A stretch of 64,000 nt of DNA from Cyrtodaria siliqua (taxonomy: Eukaryota; Mollusca; Bivalvia; Adapedonta; Hiatellidae), in assembly GCA_037043455.1 (NCBI GenBank), contig JAWPHD010000002.1, positions 744,001 through 808,000 of the forward strand, given 5' to 3'. Positions 10,612 to 20,995 of the stretch are shown here, in pieces; position 1 is the stretch's first letter, and every line of letters starts with the position of its first letter. Made by a program: the position numbers and the translations under genes. Under the pieces are notes generated by a model. That model was given only the letters and a program-made list of their open reading frames with translations. It was not told where the DNA came from and searched no databases.

Positions 10612-11290
10612 AATAAAGAACAAGAGCACTGCCATTGCTGCTGACGCTCGACTTTAGTGAAATTACAATTGATATCAATTACATACAAGAAAATTGGTAG
10701 AACCGATGGATGCTCCCCGAAATATATCCTCAACTTATCATATGACCTTGTATCACCCATCAGTTTTCAATTTGCAGACCCATATGTAGTTTTGAAGTTA
10801 TGCTCCGGACAAGAATTCCAAGGATAATATTACAAAGGGCAATTACTCTAATTTGAATTAAGACAGAGTTATGGTTCTTGCACTCTGCACTTCCTCTCAT
10901 TGCCCTCTGTCAGTGTGTTGTTTCATTGCATCCCATCAGTAGTTTTGAAGTTATGCTTCGAACAACAATTTTAAGAATAAAGGGCATTTACTCTAATTTG
11001 AATGAAGACAGAGTTATGGTTCTTGCACTCTGCACTTCCTCTCATTGCCCTCTGTCAGTGTGTTGTTTTATTGCATCCCATCAGTAGTTTTGAAGTTATG
11101 CTTCGGACAACAATTTTAAGTACAAAATTACGAAGAATAATGGAATGATCACTTCCTCTCATTGCCCTCTATCAATGTTTCAAGTTTCATTTGATATCCT
11201 TCAATACATTTTGAGTTATGCTCCGGACAAATGTGCGACGGATGGACGGACTAAGCGGCGAAATTTCGGGGAGCATGACAAGCTTTAACC
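10612..11290 (+). mobile_element. Tandem-core element starting ACAAGAGCACTG
   Basis: It starts with ACAAGAGCACTGCCATTGCT near 10620. Two nearly identical copies of an about 145-bp unit with TGCACTTCCTCTCATTGCCC follow (10870-11110), then a third partial copy. It ends with GACGGATGGACGGAC and a GAAATTTCGGGGAGCATGAC block. The 5' ACAAGAG start and the ACGGA-rich tail match the general plan of the other tandem-core elements in this window. Confidence 0.62.
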
Positions 11291-11740
11291 AAGATTTCTA
11301 AGTATAAAAGGGGCCATAATTTTGTTATAAATAAAAACATGGGCTATACAAGAAGCCAAGTACATGTGTGAAGTTTCAATCCTTTATGTAAAGTACTTCT
11401 GCAGATTTTAGCTAAACATACAAACTTTAACCAAATTTTCAAAGAATAAAAGGGCCAAATTTAGTTAGCCATACAATTTCATGAGCAAAGTGTGATTTTT
11501 CTTCAGTTTATGAGGCCCACCCAATAAAGCATTTGTGACCAGTACACATAATAACACATTAAAGAATGTTGTGTATTTATTGTGTTGTGCTCTGATTTTT
11601 GGTCTAAAAACAATTAAGAAATACCAGATAAGTTTTGTATTCAAAAGCTAAATTATGAACATATATTATTTCATTAAAGTAAATTACAAAGTGTTGTTAA
11701 GCTATTCTTACCCTCAATAAAGCAATGCTATACAAATAAA

Positions 11741-12380
11741 ACAAGAGGTCAATGACCTTGAAGCTCTACTGATTGATTTTGATTTCAGGAAGTAGTCGCT
11801 ACAAACTTGTTTTTTGAAAAATTATTTTTAGCCGTGGCAGCCATCTTGAATTTCCGGCCGACCTGAAATTTTGCTAGGATCAATTAGACATCAAGAGCAA
11901 CATTCCTGTGAAGTTCATGAAAATCCGTCAAGTAGTTTCAGAGGAGTAGTCGCTACAAGTTTTCATTATATAATTCTATGTAAACAAAGATGGCCGCTGA
12001 CAGCCATGTTTAACATTAAATCAAAATGATTTTTGACAAGGACCAACATCATGTAATGCTGATCATTTCAGAAAAAGTCCCATATCAATATCACTTATAG
12101 TTTTCAAGAAGTAGTCGCTACAAACTTATTTTTTAAAATCTATTTTTAACTGTGGCAGCCATCTTGAATTTCTGGCCGATCTGAAATTTTGCTAGGATCA
12201 ATAAGACATTAAGAGCAACATTCCTGTGAAGTTTCATGAAAATCCGTCAAGTAGTTTCAGAGAAGTAGTCGCTACAAATAAAAGTTAACGGACGGACGGA
12301 CGGACAGACAGACAGACAGACGGACGACGGACGCCGCACCACGGCATAAGCTCTGCTGATCTCTGATCAGTAGAGCTAAA
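11741..12380 (+). mobile_element. Helentron/HINE-like element, family A, copy 1
   Basis: The 5' end ACAAGAGGTCAATGACCT contains a small hairpin and is followed by GAAGCTCTACTGAT. The core has tandem units with AGTAGTCGCTACAA and CGGCCATCTTGAATTT-like blocks. The 3' part is an (ACGG)/(ACAG) microsatellite, then CATAAGCTCTGCTGAT, a hairpin with GATCAGTAGAGC, and the end AGCTAAAA. Short inverted ends, tandem core, ACGG/ACAG microsatellite and 3' terminal hairpin together match published descriptions of Helentron-associated elements (HINE; 'pearl' in oysters). Family A recurs at 15450, 38690, 47920, 49664 and 51672. Confidence 0.72.
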
Positions 12381-12799
12381 AAACTAAGAGTGGGCCTCAA
12401 TTTATATACCTGAGTTGATCAGCCATGAAGCGTGCTGGCTGTAAATATTCAAGCTTCCCATGCTTAATCACTGACCAAGCAGCGTTGGGAAATGTGTCTT
12501 TAAGTTCTTTGCGAGATACAAGCTTGCATACAAACATTAACCAAGTTTTCTAAGTATGAAAGAGGCCATAATTCTGTCAAAACAAAAGCAGGAGTTAATC
12601 ATCTGACTCTGTGGTGTCATCTAATGACGCTGAATACATGTGTGAAGTTTTAATCCATTATGTAATGTGGTTTGGGAGATACATTAGCTTACATACAAAC
12701 TTTAACGAGGGGACGCAGACGACGACTATGACAATGATGATGACGACGACAACGGTCAAGTGATGACAATAGCTCTTACATTCCTTCGGAAAAGTCGAG

Positions 12800-13075
12800 A
12801 AAAAAATTGTCAAAATCTGCTCTGTGGTTCTTGAGAAGAGGACATTTTTAATGTTTTTATTTTTTTAGCAATAGCAGCCACCTTGGATGTAGTGTTGACC
12901 TAGTTTATACAAAATTGGAAAACATTGCCCTAAGAATCATGTATTAGAATGTTAGAAGTTTGGTCAAAACTTACCAGGCTGTTTCTCAGGAGAAGTTGTT
13001 TGAAACAAACGTTAACAATGAGAAAGAGTGATCCCAAAAGCTCACCTTTGAGCCTTCAGCTCAGGTGAGCTTATA
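12800..13075 (+). repeat. 3' part of a tandem-core element (family C)
   Basis: The body GTGGTTCTTGAGAAGAGGAC and a CAGCCACCTTGGATG block end in CAGCTCAGGTGAGCTTATAA. The end resembles the CTCAGGTGAGCTAAAA terminus of the family C copy at 49205-49446. It lies just downstream, in gene orientation, of the exon 2 donor. Confidence 0.5.
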
Positions 13076-13102
13076 AAACTAGTAATTGCCGCTATCACAA
13101 AC

Positions 13103-13249
13103 CTGCTCTATGGTAACCAAATGACATATTTTTGGTGGCAGATTTTTTGGCGAGGTGTATGGAGAGAAGACTGATAAGGAAGCTGATGAGATCACTACCA
13201 AGGTGCAGGACATCTGTAAACAGGGCCAGACTGTTGGACAGTGCACCAC
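13103..13249 (-). CDS. SLC30A: SLC30A zinc transporter, coding exon 2 (TM2)
   Basis: The exon is 147 nt, phase 1 in and phase 1 out, so it adds exactly 49 codons. It runs from acceptor ATATTACAG|GTGGTGC to donor AGCAG|GTTTGT. With exon 1 it reads GEAIGGALSNSLALFTDVLH, then LGSDLISFLISLLS, and ends ATKNMSFGYHRA. Family members have GG(Y/H)xAxSLAxxTDAAHLLxD and (T/S)FG(W/Y)HRAE here. H263 and D267 are the HxxxD zinc ligands of TM2. The residue after HL is Gly rather than the usual Leu. The first 51 bases and the acceptor are the last unit of the array at 13250-14994. The acceptor is AT-rich without a clear polypyrimidine tract, so which acceptor is used in vivo is uncertain. Confidence 0.9.
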
Positions 13250-14994
13250 CTGTAATATAATGACATACATAACCAAGGTGCGTGCAGGACATCTGTAAAC
13301 AGGGCCAGACTGTTGGACAGTGCACCACCTGTAATATAATGACATACATAACCAAGGTGCAGGACATCAGTAAACAGGGCCAGACTGTTGGACAGTGCAC
13401 CACCTGTAATATAATGACATACATAACCAAGGTGCAGGACATCTGTAAACAGGGCCAGACTGTTGGACAGGGCACCACCAGTAATATATAATGACATACA
13501 TAACCAAGGTGCAGGACATGATGTCATCGGTAAACAGGGCCAGACTGTTGGACAGTGCACCACCTGTAATATAATGACATACATAACCAAGGTGCAGGAC
13601 ATCTGTAAACAGGGCCAGACTGTTGGACAGGGCACCACCTGTAATATATAATGACATACATGACCAAGGTGCAGGACATCGGTACACAGGGCCAGGGGCA
13701 TCACCCGTAATATATAATGACATACATGACCAAGGTGCAGGACATCGGTAAACAGGGCCAGGGGCATCACCCGTAATATATAATGACATACATGACCAAG
13801 GTGCAGGACATCTGTAAACAGGGCCAGACTGTTGGACAGGGCACCACCTGTAATATATAATGACATACATGACCAAGGTGCAGGACATCTGTAAACAGGG
13901 CCAGGGGCACCACCTGTAATATATAATGACATACATGACCAAGGTACAGGACATCAGTTAACAGGGCCAGACTGTTGGACAGGGCACGACCTGTAATATA
14001 TAATGACATACATAATCAAGGTGCAGGACATCAGTAAACAGGGCCAGACTGTTGGACAGTGCACCACCTGTAATATAATGACATACATAACCAAGGTGCA
14101 GGACATCTGTAAACAGGGCCAGACTGTTGGACAGGGCACCACCAGTAATATATAATGACATACATAACCAAGGTGCAGGACATGATGTCATCAGTAAACA
14201 GGGCCAGACTGTTGGACAGGGCACCACCTGTAATATATAATGACATACATGACCAAGGTGCAGGACATCTGTAAACCAGGCCAGGGGCACCACCTGTAAT
14301 ATATAATGACATACATGACCAAGGTGCAGGACATCTGTAAACAGGGCCAGGGGCACCACCTGTAATATATAATGACATACATGACCAAGGTGCAGGGCAT
14401 CTATAAACAGGGCCAGGGGCACCACGTGTAATATATAATGACATACATGACCAAGGTGCAGGACATCTATAAACAGGGCCAGGGGCACCAGCTGTAATAT
14501 ATAATGACATACATGACCAAGGTGCAGGGCATCTGTAAACAGGGTCAGACTGTTGGACAGGGCACCACCTGTAATATATAATGACATACATAACCAAGGT
14601 GTAGGACATCAGTAAACAGGGCCAGACTGTTGGACAGGGCACCACCCATAATATATAATGACATACATGACCAAGGTGCATGACATCTGTAAACCAGGCC
14701 AGGGGCACCACCTGTAATATATAATGACATACATGACCAAGGTGCAGGACATCTGTAAACAGGGCCAGGGGCACCACCTGTAATATATAATGACATACAT
14801 GACCAAGGTGCAGGGCATCTATAAACAGGGCCAGGGGCACCACCTGTAATATATAATGACATACATGACCATGGTTAAGGGCATCTGTAAACAGGGCCAG
14901 ACTGTTAAATCGGGCACCACCTGTAATAAATAATGACATAAATGATCAAGGTGCAGATCTGTAAACAGGGCCAGACTGTTGGACAGGGCACCAC
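13250..14994 (-). repeat. Exon-2-derived minisatellite (about 25 units of 66-77 bp)
   Basis: Read on the minus strand, a typical unit is an AT-rich stretch ending TATATTACAG, then GTGGTGCCCTGTCCAACAGT, CTGGCCCTGTTTACAGATGT, CCTGCACCTTG and GTCATGTATGTCATT. The GTGGTG to CACCTTG part is the first 51 bases of exon 2 (coding GALSNSLALFTDVLHL). About half the units lack 11 bp (TGTCCAACAGT), giving 66 bp and a shifted frame. I count 24 TTACAG-like junctions plus the distal end. The array occupies the end of intron 1 and runs without a break into exon 2. Long minus-strand frames (up to about 300 codons) stay open by chance of the repeat sequence. The frame entered from the distal acceptor meets a stop at about 14819. 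Confidence 0.93.
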
Positions 14995-15016
14995 CTGAAG
15001 AAAGAAAAAAATAATT
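14995..15016 (-). promoter_or_regulatory. Strong 3' splice acceptor at the distal end of the exon-derived array
   Basis: On the minus strand the bases before the first array unit read TTTTTTTCTTTCTTCAG|GTGGTG, a textbook polypyrimidine tract and CAG. The 24 acceptor-like junctions inside the array (TATATTACAG type) have no such tract. Its position suggests it is the original exon 2 acceptor, now separated from the rest of the exon by the expansion. Whether it is still used cannot be told from sequence. Confidence 0.65.
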
Positions 15017-15171
15017 CCCCCCTTCCACCCCCTCACAAACACAGACATACAACCCACCCACCCACCCTAGGCCCGCAGGCAGACGTCAGAGTTCGAAATA
15101 ACAAAATAGTTTGATATGTTGTTTATCTTCCATAGACGATTACATACACCAAGTTATGTGCAAGAATATAT

Positions 15172-18050
15172 AACAAGAGGCTCTTGGCTCTTATACATGG
15201 CTCTTATAACATCAACGAAGCGAGAGACTGCCATTTATGTTTTTTTGAAAGTTTTGGGCAAAATACAGCTTATCAACTAAATCAAGGGCCATAACTAAAG
15301 AATCTGGTAAAGTTTGGTAAAGATCAGATGAAAAATGAAGGCCCTACCGTATTAACGAGGCAAAACACAGCATTTTTAACTAAATCAAGAGCCATAACTC
15401 CTTTGTTACTGGTCCGACTGGTCTAACAGAGCTAAAAAAACAAAAATAAACAAGAGGTCAATGACCTTGAAGCTCTACTGATTGATTTTGATTTCAGGAA
15501 GTAGTCGCTACAGACTTTTTTTTTGAAAATCTATTTTTAACCGTGGCGGCCATCTTGAATATCCGGCCGACCTAAAATTTTGCTAGGATCAATTAGACAT
15601 TAAGAGCAACATTCCTGTGAAGTTTCATGAAAATCCGTCAAGTAGATTCAGAGGAGTAGTCGCTACAAGTTTTTATTATATAACTCTATCTAAACAAAGA
15701 TGGCCGCTGGCAGCCATATCTCTTATAGTTTTGAAGAAGTAGTCGCTACAAACTTATTTATTTTAAATCTATTTTTAGCTGTGGTGGCCATCTTGAATTT
15801 CCGGCCGACCTGAAATTTTTCTAGGATCAACTAGACATCAAGAGTAACATTCCTGTGAAGTTTCATGAACATCCGTCAAGTAGTTTCAGAGGAGTAGTCG
15901 CTACAAGTTTTTACTATATAACTCTATGTAACCAAAGATGGCCACTGGCAGCCATGTTTAACGTCGAATCAAAATAATTTTCCACAAGGATCAACATCAT
16001 GACATGCTGTTCATTTTAGAAAAAGTCCCATATCAATATCACTTATAGTTTTCAAGAAGTAGTCGCTACAAACTTACTTTTTAAAAATCTATTTTTAGCT
16101 GTGACGGCCATCTTGAATTTCTGGCAGATCTGAAATTTTGCTAAGATCAATTAGACATCAAGAGCAACATTCCTGCAAAGTTTCATGAAAATCCGCCAAG
16201 TAGTTTCAGAGGAGTAGGCGCTACAAGTTTTTACTATATAACTCTATGTAAACAAAGATGGCCGCTGTGCAGCCATGTTTAACGTTGAATCAAAACGATT
16301 TTTGACAAGGATCAACATCATGTCATGCTGATCATTTTAGAAAAAGTCCCATATCAATATCACTTATAGTTTTCAAGAAGTAGTCGCTACAAACTTGTAT
16401 TTTAAAACTCTATTTTTAGCTTTGGCGGCCATCTTGGATTTCACATCAACATGAATTTTGGCTAGGATCAACTAGACTTTTTCGGCAACATTTCTGTAAA
16501 GTTTCATGAATATCCATCCAGTAGTTTCAGAGGAGTTGTCGCTACAAATAAAAGTTTACGGACAGACGGACAGACGGCAAGGCGGACGGACGGACGCCGG
16601 ACGCCGCACCATGGCATAAGCTCTGCTGATCTCTGATCAGTCGAGCTAAAAATGAAAGTCATAAAATCTGGTAAAGTTTGGCAAAGATCAGATGCAAAAT
16701 GAAGGCCATAAGACGAAGCAAATTATAGCATTTTTAACAAAATCAAGGGCCATAACTACACTGTTACTGGTCCGATCAGTCCGTTTTTCAAACTTGACCG
16801 CGCTTTTATTGACATTTACAATCTGATAAAGTTTGGTAAAGATCGGATAAAAAATAAAGTCTTAACGAGGCAAAATATAGCATTTTGAACTAAATCAAGG
16901 GTCATAACCCCGCTGTTACTGGTCCGATATGAATGGTTTTAGAACTTGTCTGAGCTTTCATTGATATTAACAATCTGATTAAGTTTGGTAAAGATCGGAT
17001 GAACAATGAAGCCCCTATCGTCTTAACGAGGCAAAATATAGCATTTTTAACTAAATCAAGGGCAATAACTCCATTGTTAATAGTCCGATCTAGCTGGTTT
17101 TCAAACTTGTCCGAGCTTTCATTGATATTAACAATCCGTGCAAGTTTGGTAAAGATCAAATAATAAATGAAAGCGCTAAAGTGTTCACAAGGCTTAATAT
17201 GGCATTTTTCAGCAAAACAAGGGCCATAACTCTATTGAAATTATTTCGATCTTGCCGGTTTTCAAACAGTTTGAGCTTTCATTGATATAAAGACACTGGC
17301 AAAGTTAAGTAAAGATCCGATTAATATTGAAGGCCCTTGAGTGTTCACAAGGCAGAAAATAACATTTTTCAGAAAAACAATGGCCATAACTCCAGTGTTA
17401 CTGATCCGATTTAGCTGGTTTTCGAACTTGTTCGAGCTTTCATTGATATTAACAATCTGTGCAAGTTTGGTAAAGATCAAATAATAAATGAAGGTGCTAG
17501 AGTGTTCACAAGGCAGAAAATGGCATTTTTCAGAAAAAACAAGGACCATAACTCTAGTGCTACTGACCCAATTCAGCTGATTTTCGAACTTGTCCAAGCT
17601 ATAATTAGTAATAACAATCTGTGCAAGTTTGGTAACAATCAAATAATAAATGAAGGTGCTAGAGCGTTCACAAGGCAGAAAATAGCAATTTTCAGGAAAA
17701 ACAAGGGCCATAACTCCGGTGTTACTGATCCGATTTGGCTTTTTTTCGAACTTGTCCGAGCTTTCATTGATATTAACAATCTGTGCAAGTTTGGTAAAGA
17801 TCAAATAATAAATGAAGGTGCTAGAGTGTTCACAAGGCTTAATATGGCATTTTTCAGCAAAACAAGGGCCATAACTCCGGTGAAATTATTCCGATCTGGC
17901 TGGTTTTTCGAACTTGTCCGAGCTTTCATTGATATTAACAACCTGTTAAAGTTTGTTAAAGATCGGATGAAAAATTAAGGCCCTAGAGTGGTAACAAGAC
18001 AAAAGTTAACGATGGACGACGGACAGATGGACGACGGACAACTCGCCTAA
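15172..18050 (+). mobile_element. Tandem-core element, family B (split by a family A copy)
   Basis: It starts AACAAGAGGCTCTTGG, whose CAAGAGGCTCTTG core is a palindrome. The core has about ten units of about 165 bp with AAATCAAGGGCCATAACTC, a TTACTGGTCCGATCTG block, GAGCTTTCATTGATATTAAC and AAGTTTGGTAAAGATC. It ends with a GGACGACGGACAGATGGACG tail near 18030. The core is interrupted at about 15440-16650 by a complete family A element. Both strands carry accidental open frames because of the unit length. Confidence 0.72.
15450..16650 (+). mobile_element. Helentron/HINE-like element, family A, copy 2
   Basis: The 5' end ACAAGAGGTCAATGACCTTG is followed by three to four core units of about 330 bp. 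Each unit has two AGTAGTCGCTACAA motifs and an AAAGATGGCCGCTGG block. It ends with (ACGG/ACAG)n, CATAAGCTCTGCTGATC, TCTGATCAGTCGAGC and TAAAA. It is nested inside the family B element. Confidence 0.78.
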
Positions 18051-18059
18051 AAATGACAG

Positions 18060-19810
18060 TGTAATTGAATTGTTAGTGTATTTGACCTTTTCACCGCTCC
18101 TGAGGACCCCTGGGCTCGTAGTCAAAAATAAAGTCAGATTTGCATAGGTTCTTAATTACACATGACATACATATTAACTTGAGTTTGCAAAATATAACCT
18201 TTGGTATAGTTAATACGCAAACACATGTAAATGTATTGAATTTCATAATTATAAATGCAAAATACTTCATTTACATAAACAAATGTAGGAAAACTATTCC
18301 AAGTTGTTTAGGTTACAAACATATTTATTTAAAAGTATAGAAATAGAAAAATCAATTGCTCTTAAAAATGACAAAATAGACAAACATAATTAACAGCAAA
18401 TGGAGATCCTTTCTCCTAAATTAATTTTCATATCTTGTTTTTGAAAGGGAAAACGCACGTCCATAGTTACTCTTTAAAAATAAATAATGTTAAACATCAC
18501 CTTGGCTGGTATTCGTTGTTTGTTTTTTTTGTTTTTTGTTTTTTAATATTATAAATTTATTTATTTTTTCATTCTTTTTTCTAATTACTAAATTTCTAAT
18601 TTAGTAAATCTTCTTTTTTTTCTAGACTGCATTTCTCTCCATAGGTTTTTTTCCTTTGTGGTATTATATAGTATTCAATGTGTTGACATTGTAATTCCCA
18701 AGTAAGCAAATTGATTGTTCTTGAAAACTTTATAAATTTAATATATTTAGTCATTGAATTCTGTATAATATTTCAGGAAAATACTTTTCCTTTTTTTTAT
18801 TTAAGATCCAACAACTTTATTCCAACAAATTGTATTAATGGAACATTGTATAGATATTTTTGTTACATATATAAGTGGAAGATTCCAGCTCCTTTTTTCT
18901 TCTTTCAACAAAACGAGAAATAGAGCCATTATTAGTAGTCAATTTTAAATAAAATAACTTAGGCACATTCAAATGAGTAAATAATGAAAATACATAATGC
19001 GATGGGTATTGTGTATTTTTTGTTGTTGTTGTTGTTTTGGTATTGTTTGTTGTTGTTGCTGAATTTCTCTCTTTTAGTATGAATGGTAAAAATATAATCC
19101 ATTTAAAAAAAAACATGATAGGGCAGAAATCTTCCACAATAACCAAAAACATTGTATTATCTTTAAGTCTACACTTTTATTATATATGTTTTAAATCAAA
19201 ATGTATTTATAAACCATGAATGAAAATAATGTTGAAAATAAAGATATTATATTATAAAAAAAAAATAAAGTTGCTCTTTGCACGCCGTCATCATATGGTG
19301 AAGTCATACCCTAAGTTTGGTTGAATTCCGTTCAGCGGTTTATGAGGAGATGTGGTAGTGGACGGATGCATTACCCTTGGTCCATTTCTCTTCTTTTCAA
19401 CGAGTATAGTTTAACATCAACAAAACTGTCCTATGTTTGTGTTTAAGTTATAAAAATGGGAAAAAATATTGTGTTTATAGGCCATACGGGGTAAAGGCAG
19501 CTGTTTATGTTTAAGTTTCAGAATCCTATTCACAGGCCCTCCTTTCAAATTAATAGAAAGAAAAGCGGATAGATACATGAATGCATACATATACATAACT
19601 ATCTGCTGTATATTTCTCAGTTAATGTTCTCTTTAGCTGAGTAGTCTGCCATTTTTGTTATTCAGTGGAGAATTAATGTCAGGGACCAGTATGTTTTTAC
19701 TCGTGTTAAAAACGAATAGGTGATGCCATGTATTCGAATATGTGATATCACGTATTCAAACTGAATAGGTGATATCACATATTTGAATAGGTGATATCAC
19801 ATATTAGACT
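18060..19810. other. AT-rich intron sequence, no gene seen
   Basis: T-rich runs occur at 18515-18660 and a short TTG repeat at 19021-19036. At 19710-19805 a motif GATATCACRTATTYRAATAGGT is repeated about four times. The open frames here are short and AT-driven. I recognise nothing else. Confidence 0.5.
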
Positions 19811-19814
19811 ATCT

Positions 19815-20615
19815 GGCTAAATGAAGGTCCTATTGTCTTCATGAGGCAAAATAGCATCTTTGAAATAAATCAAGGGTCATAACTCCGGTGTTACTAATCC
19901 GATTTGGTTGGTTTTTAAACTTGTCCAAGCTTTCATTGGTAGTAACAATCTGGTAAAGTTTGGTAAATATCGTCTTAACGAGGCAAAATACAGCACTTTT
20001 AACTAAATTAAGTATTACCGGTTCTATCTGGCTGGTTTTAGAATTCGTCCAAGCTTTCATTAATATCAACAATCTGGTAGAGTTTGGTAAAGATCGGATA
20101 AAAAACGAAGGTCCTATCGTGTTAATGAGGCAAAGTACAGCAGTTTTAACTAAATCAAGGGCCATTACTCTAGTGTTACTGGTCGGAACTGGCTGGTTTT
20201 CAAATTCGCCCAAGCTTTCATTGATATCAACGGTAAAGTTTGAAAAGGACCGGATGAAAAATGAAGGCCCTAATGTGTTAACGAGGCCAAATTATAGCAT
20301 ATTTCAGAAAATCAAGGGCCATAACTCTGGTGTAAATGACCGATCTCGCTGGTTTTCGAAGCCATCCAAGTTTTCATTGCTATTTACAATCTGTGCAAGT
20401 TTGGTAAAGATCAAATAATAAATGAAGGTGCTAGAGTGTTCACAAGGCAGAAACAAGGGCCACCACTCCGGCGTAAATGGTCCAGTCTGGACGGTTTTCG
20501 AACCCATCTGAGCTCTCATTGATATATAGACTGGCCAAGTTTGGTTAAGATCACATAAAAAATTAAGTGGCTAGAGTTTTCACAAGGCAAAAAATAACGG
20601 ACGACGCATCATCCC
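19815..20615 (+). repeat. Family B tandem-core repeat, truncated copy
   Basis: There are about five units of about 160 bp with CAAGGGCCATAACTC, GAGGCAAAAT and AAGTTTGGTAAAGATC blocks. It ends AAAATAACGGACGACGCATC with no terminal hairpin. The 5' end is missing. Confidence 0.7.
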
Positions 20616-20754
20616 AAAAACTGAAAACAACACATTTTATTTTCAAAATTATGCGCAAGCAGATTGAATGTCAAAATGATACTGGATTAATAAAGTGAGG
20701 TGATAATTTTGATGCTTGATAACTACTTCAAGATGGCACTGCATCCTTGTTACT

Positions 20755-20995
20755 GTTAACAATTGTTTGTTTGTTTGTATGGTGTTTTACGTCATTTTCA
20801 ATGCATGTAGGGCTATATGGCGGTCGATTTTTTTTGTGGTGGAGGCGGATCACCCACTTTTCCTGGGTAGAACCAGTACTGACTACATCTCCCGCCATCC
20901 TTAAGAATCGACACTTCCTCACTCACAAGTAGAGCTCCCAGTAGGATTCGAACCCGCAGTGGTGACAGGTTGACAATCATAGATGCATACATTTA
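20755..20995 (-). mobile_element. tRNA-derived SINE remnant
   Basis: On the minus strand it has a B box GCGGGTTCGAATCCT, then TACTGGTTCTACCCAGGAAA, and ends ATGACGTAAAACACCATACA followed by (AACA)n. The A box is degenerate. The CTGGTTCTACCCAGG block is shared with the SINE at 9481-9690. Confidence 0.6.

Larger units (their letters stand above)
4682..13102 (-). other. Intron 2 of the zinc transporter gene (8.4 kb)
   Basis: The intron is bounded by donor AGCAG|GTTTGTGA after exon 2 and acceptor AAATTACAG before exon 3. It is filled with a 39-bp minisatellite split by a MITE, a 28-bp minisatellite, a TTAA-flanked MITE, nested SINEs and several tandem-core elements, all listed separately. A stretch at 12385-12790 holds two loose copies of a repeat with AGGCCATAATTCTGTC and ends in a GACGACGA-rich tail. 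Nothing is recognised at 7961-8230 or 11291-11740 beyond fragments of the same repeat kind. Confidence 0.8.

Noticed and set aside
13195..14939. Minus-strand open frames of 195-302 codons across the exon-derived array
   Set aside because: They are frames of the 77/66-bp repeat. They mix all three frames of the unit, end at arbitrary points and do not connect in phase to exon 1 without a stop. I treat the array as intron.
13250..14994. CRISPR-like direct repeats
   Set aside because: Units are contiguous degenerate copies with no unique spacers, in a eukaryotic intron, and they match exon 2.
17262..17978. ORFs of 158-180 codons in the family B core
   Set aside because: Tandem-core repeat units of about 165 bp give periodic open frames on both strands; no recognisable protein family.
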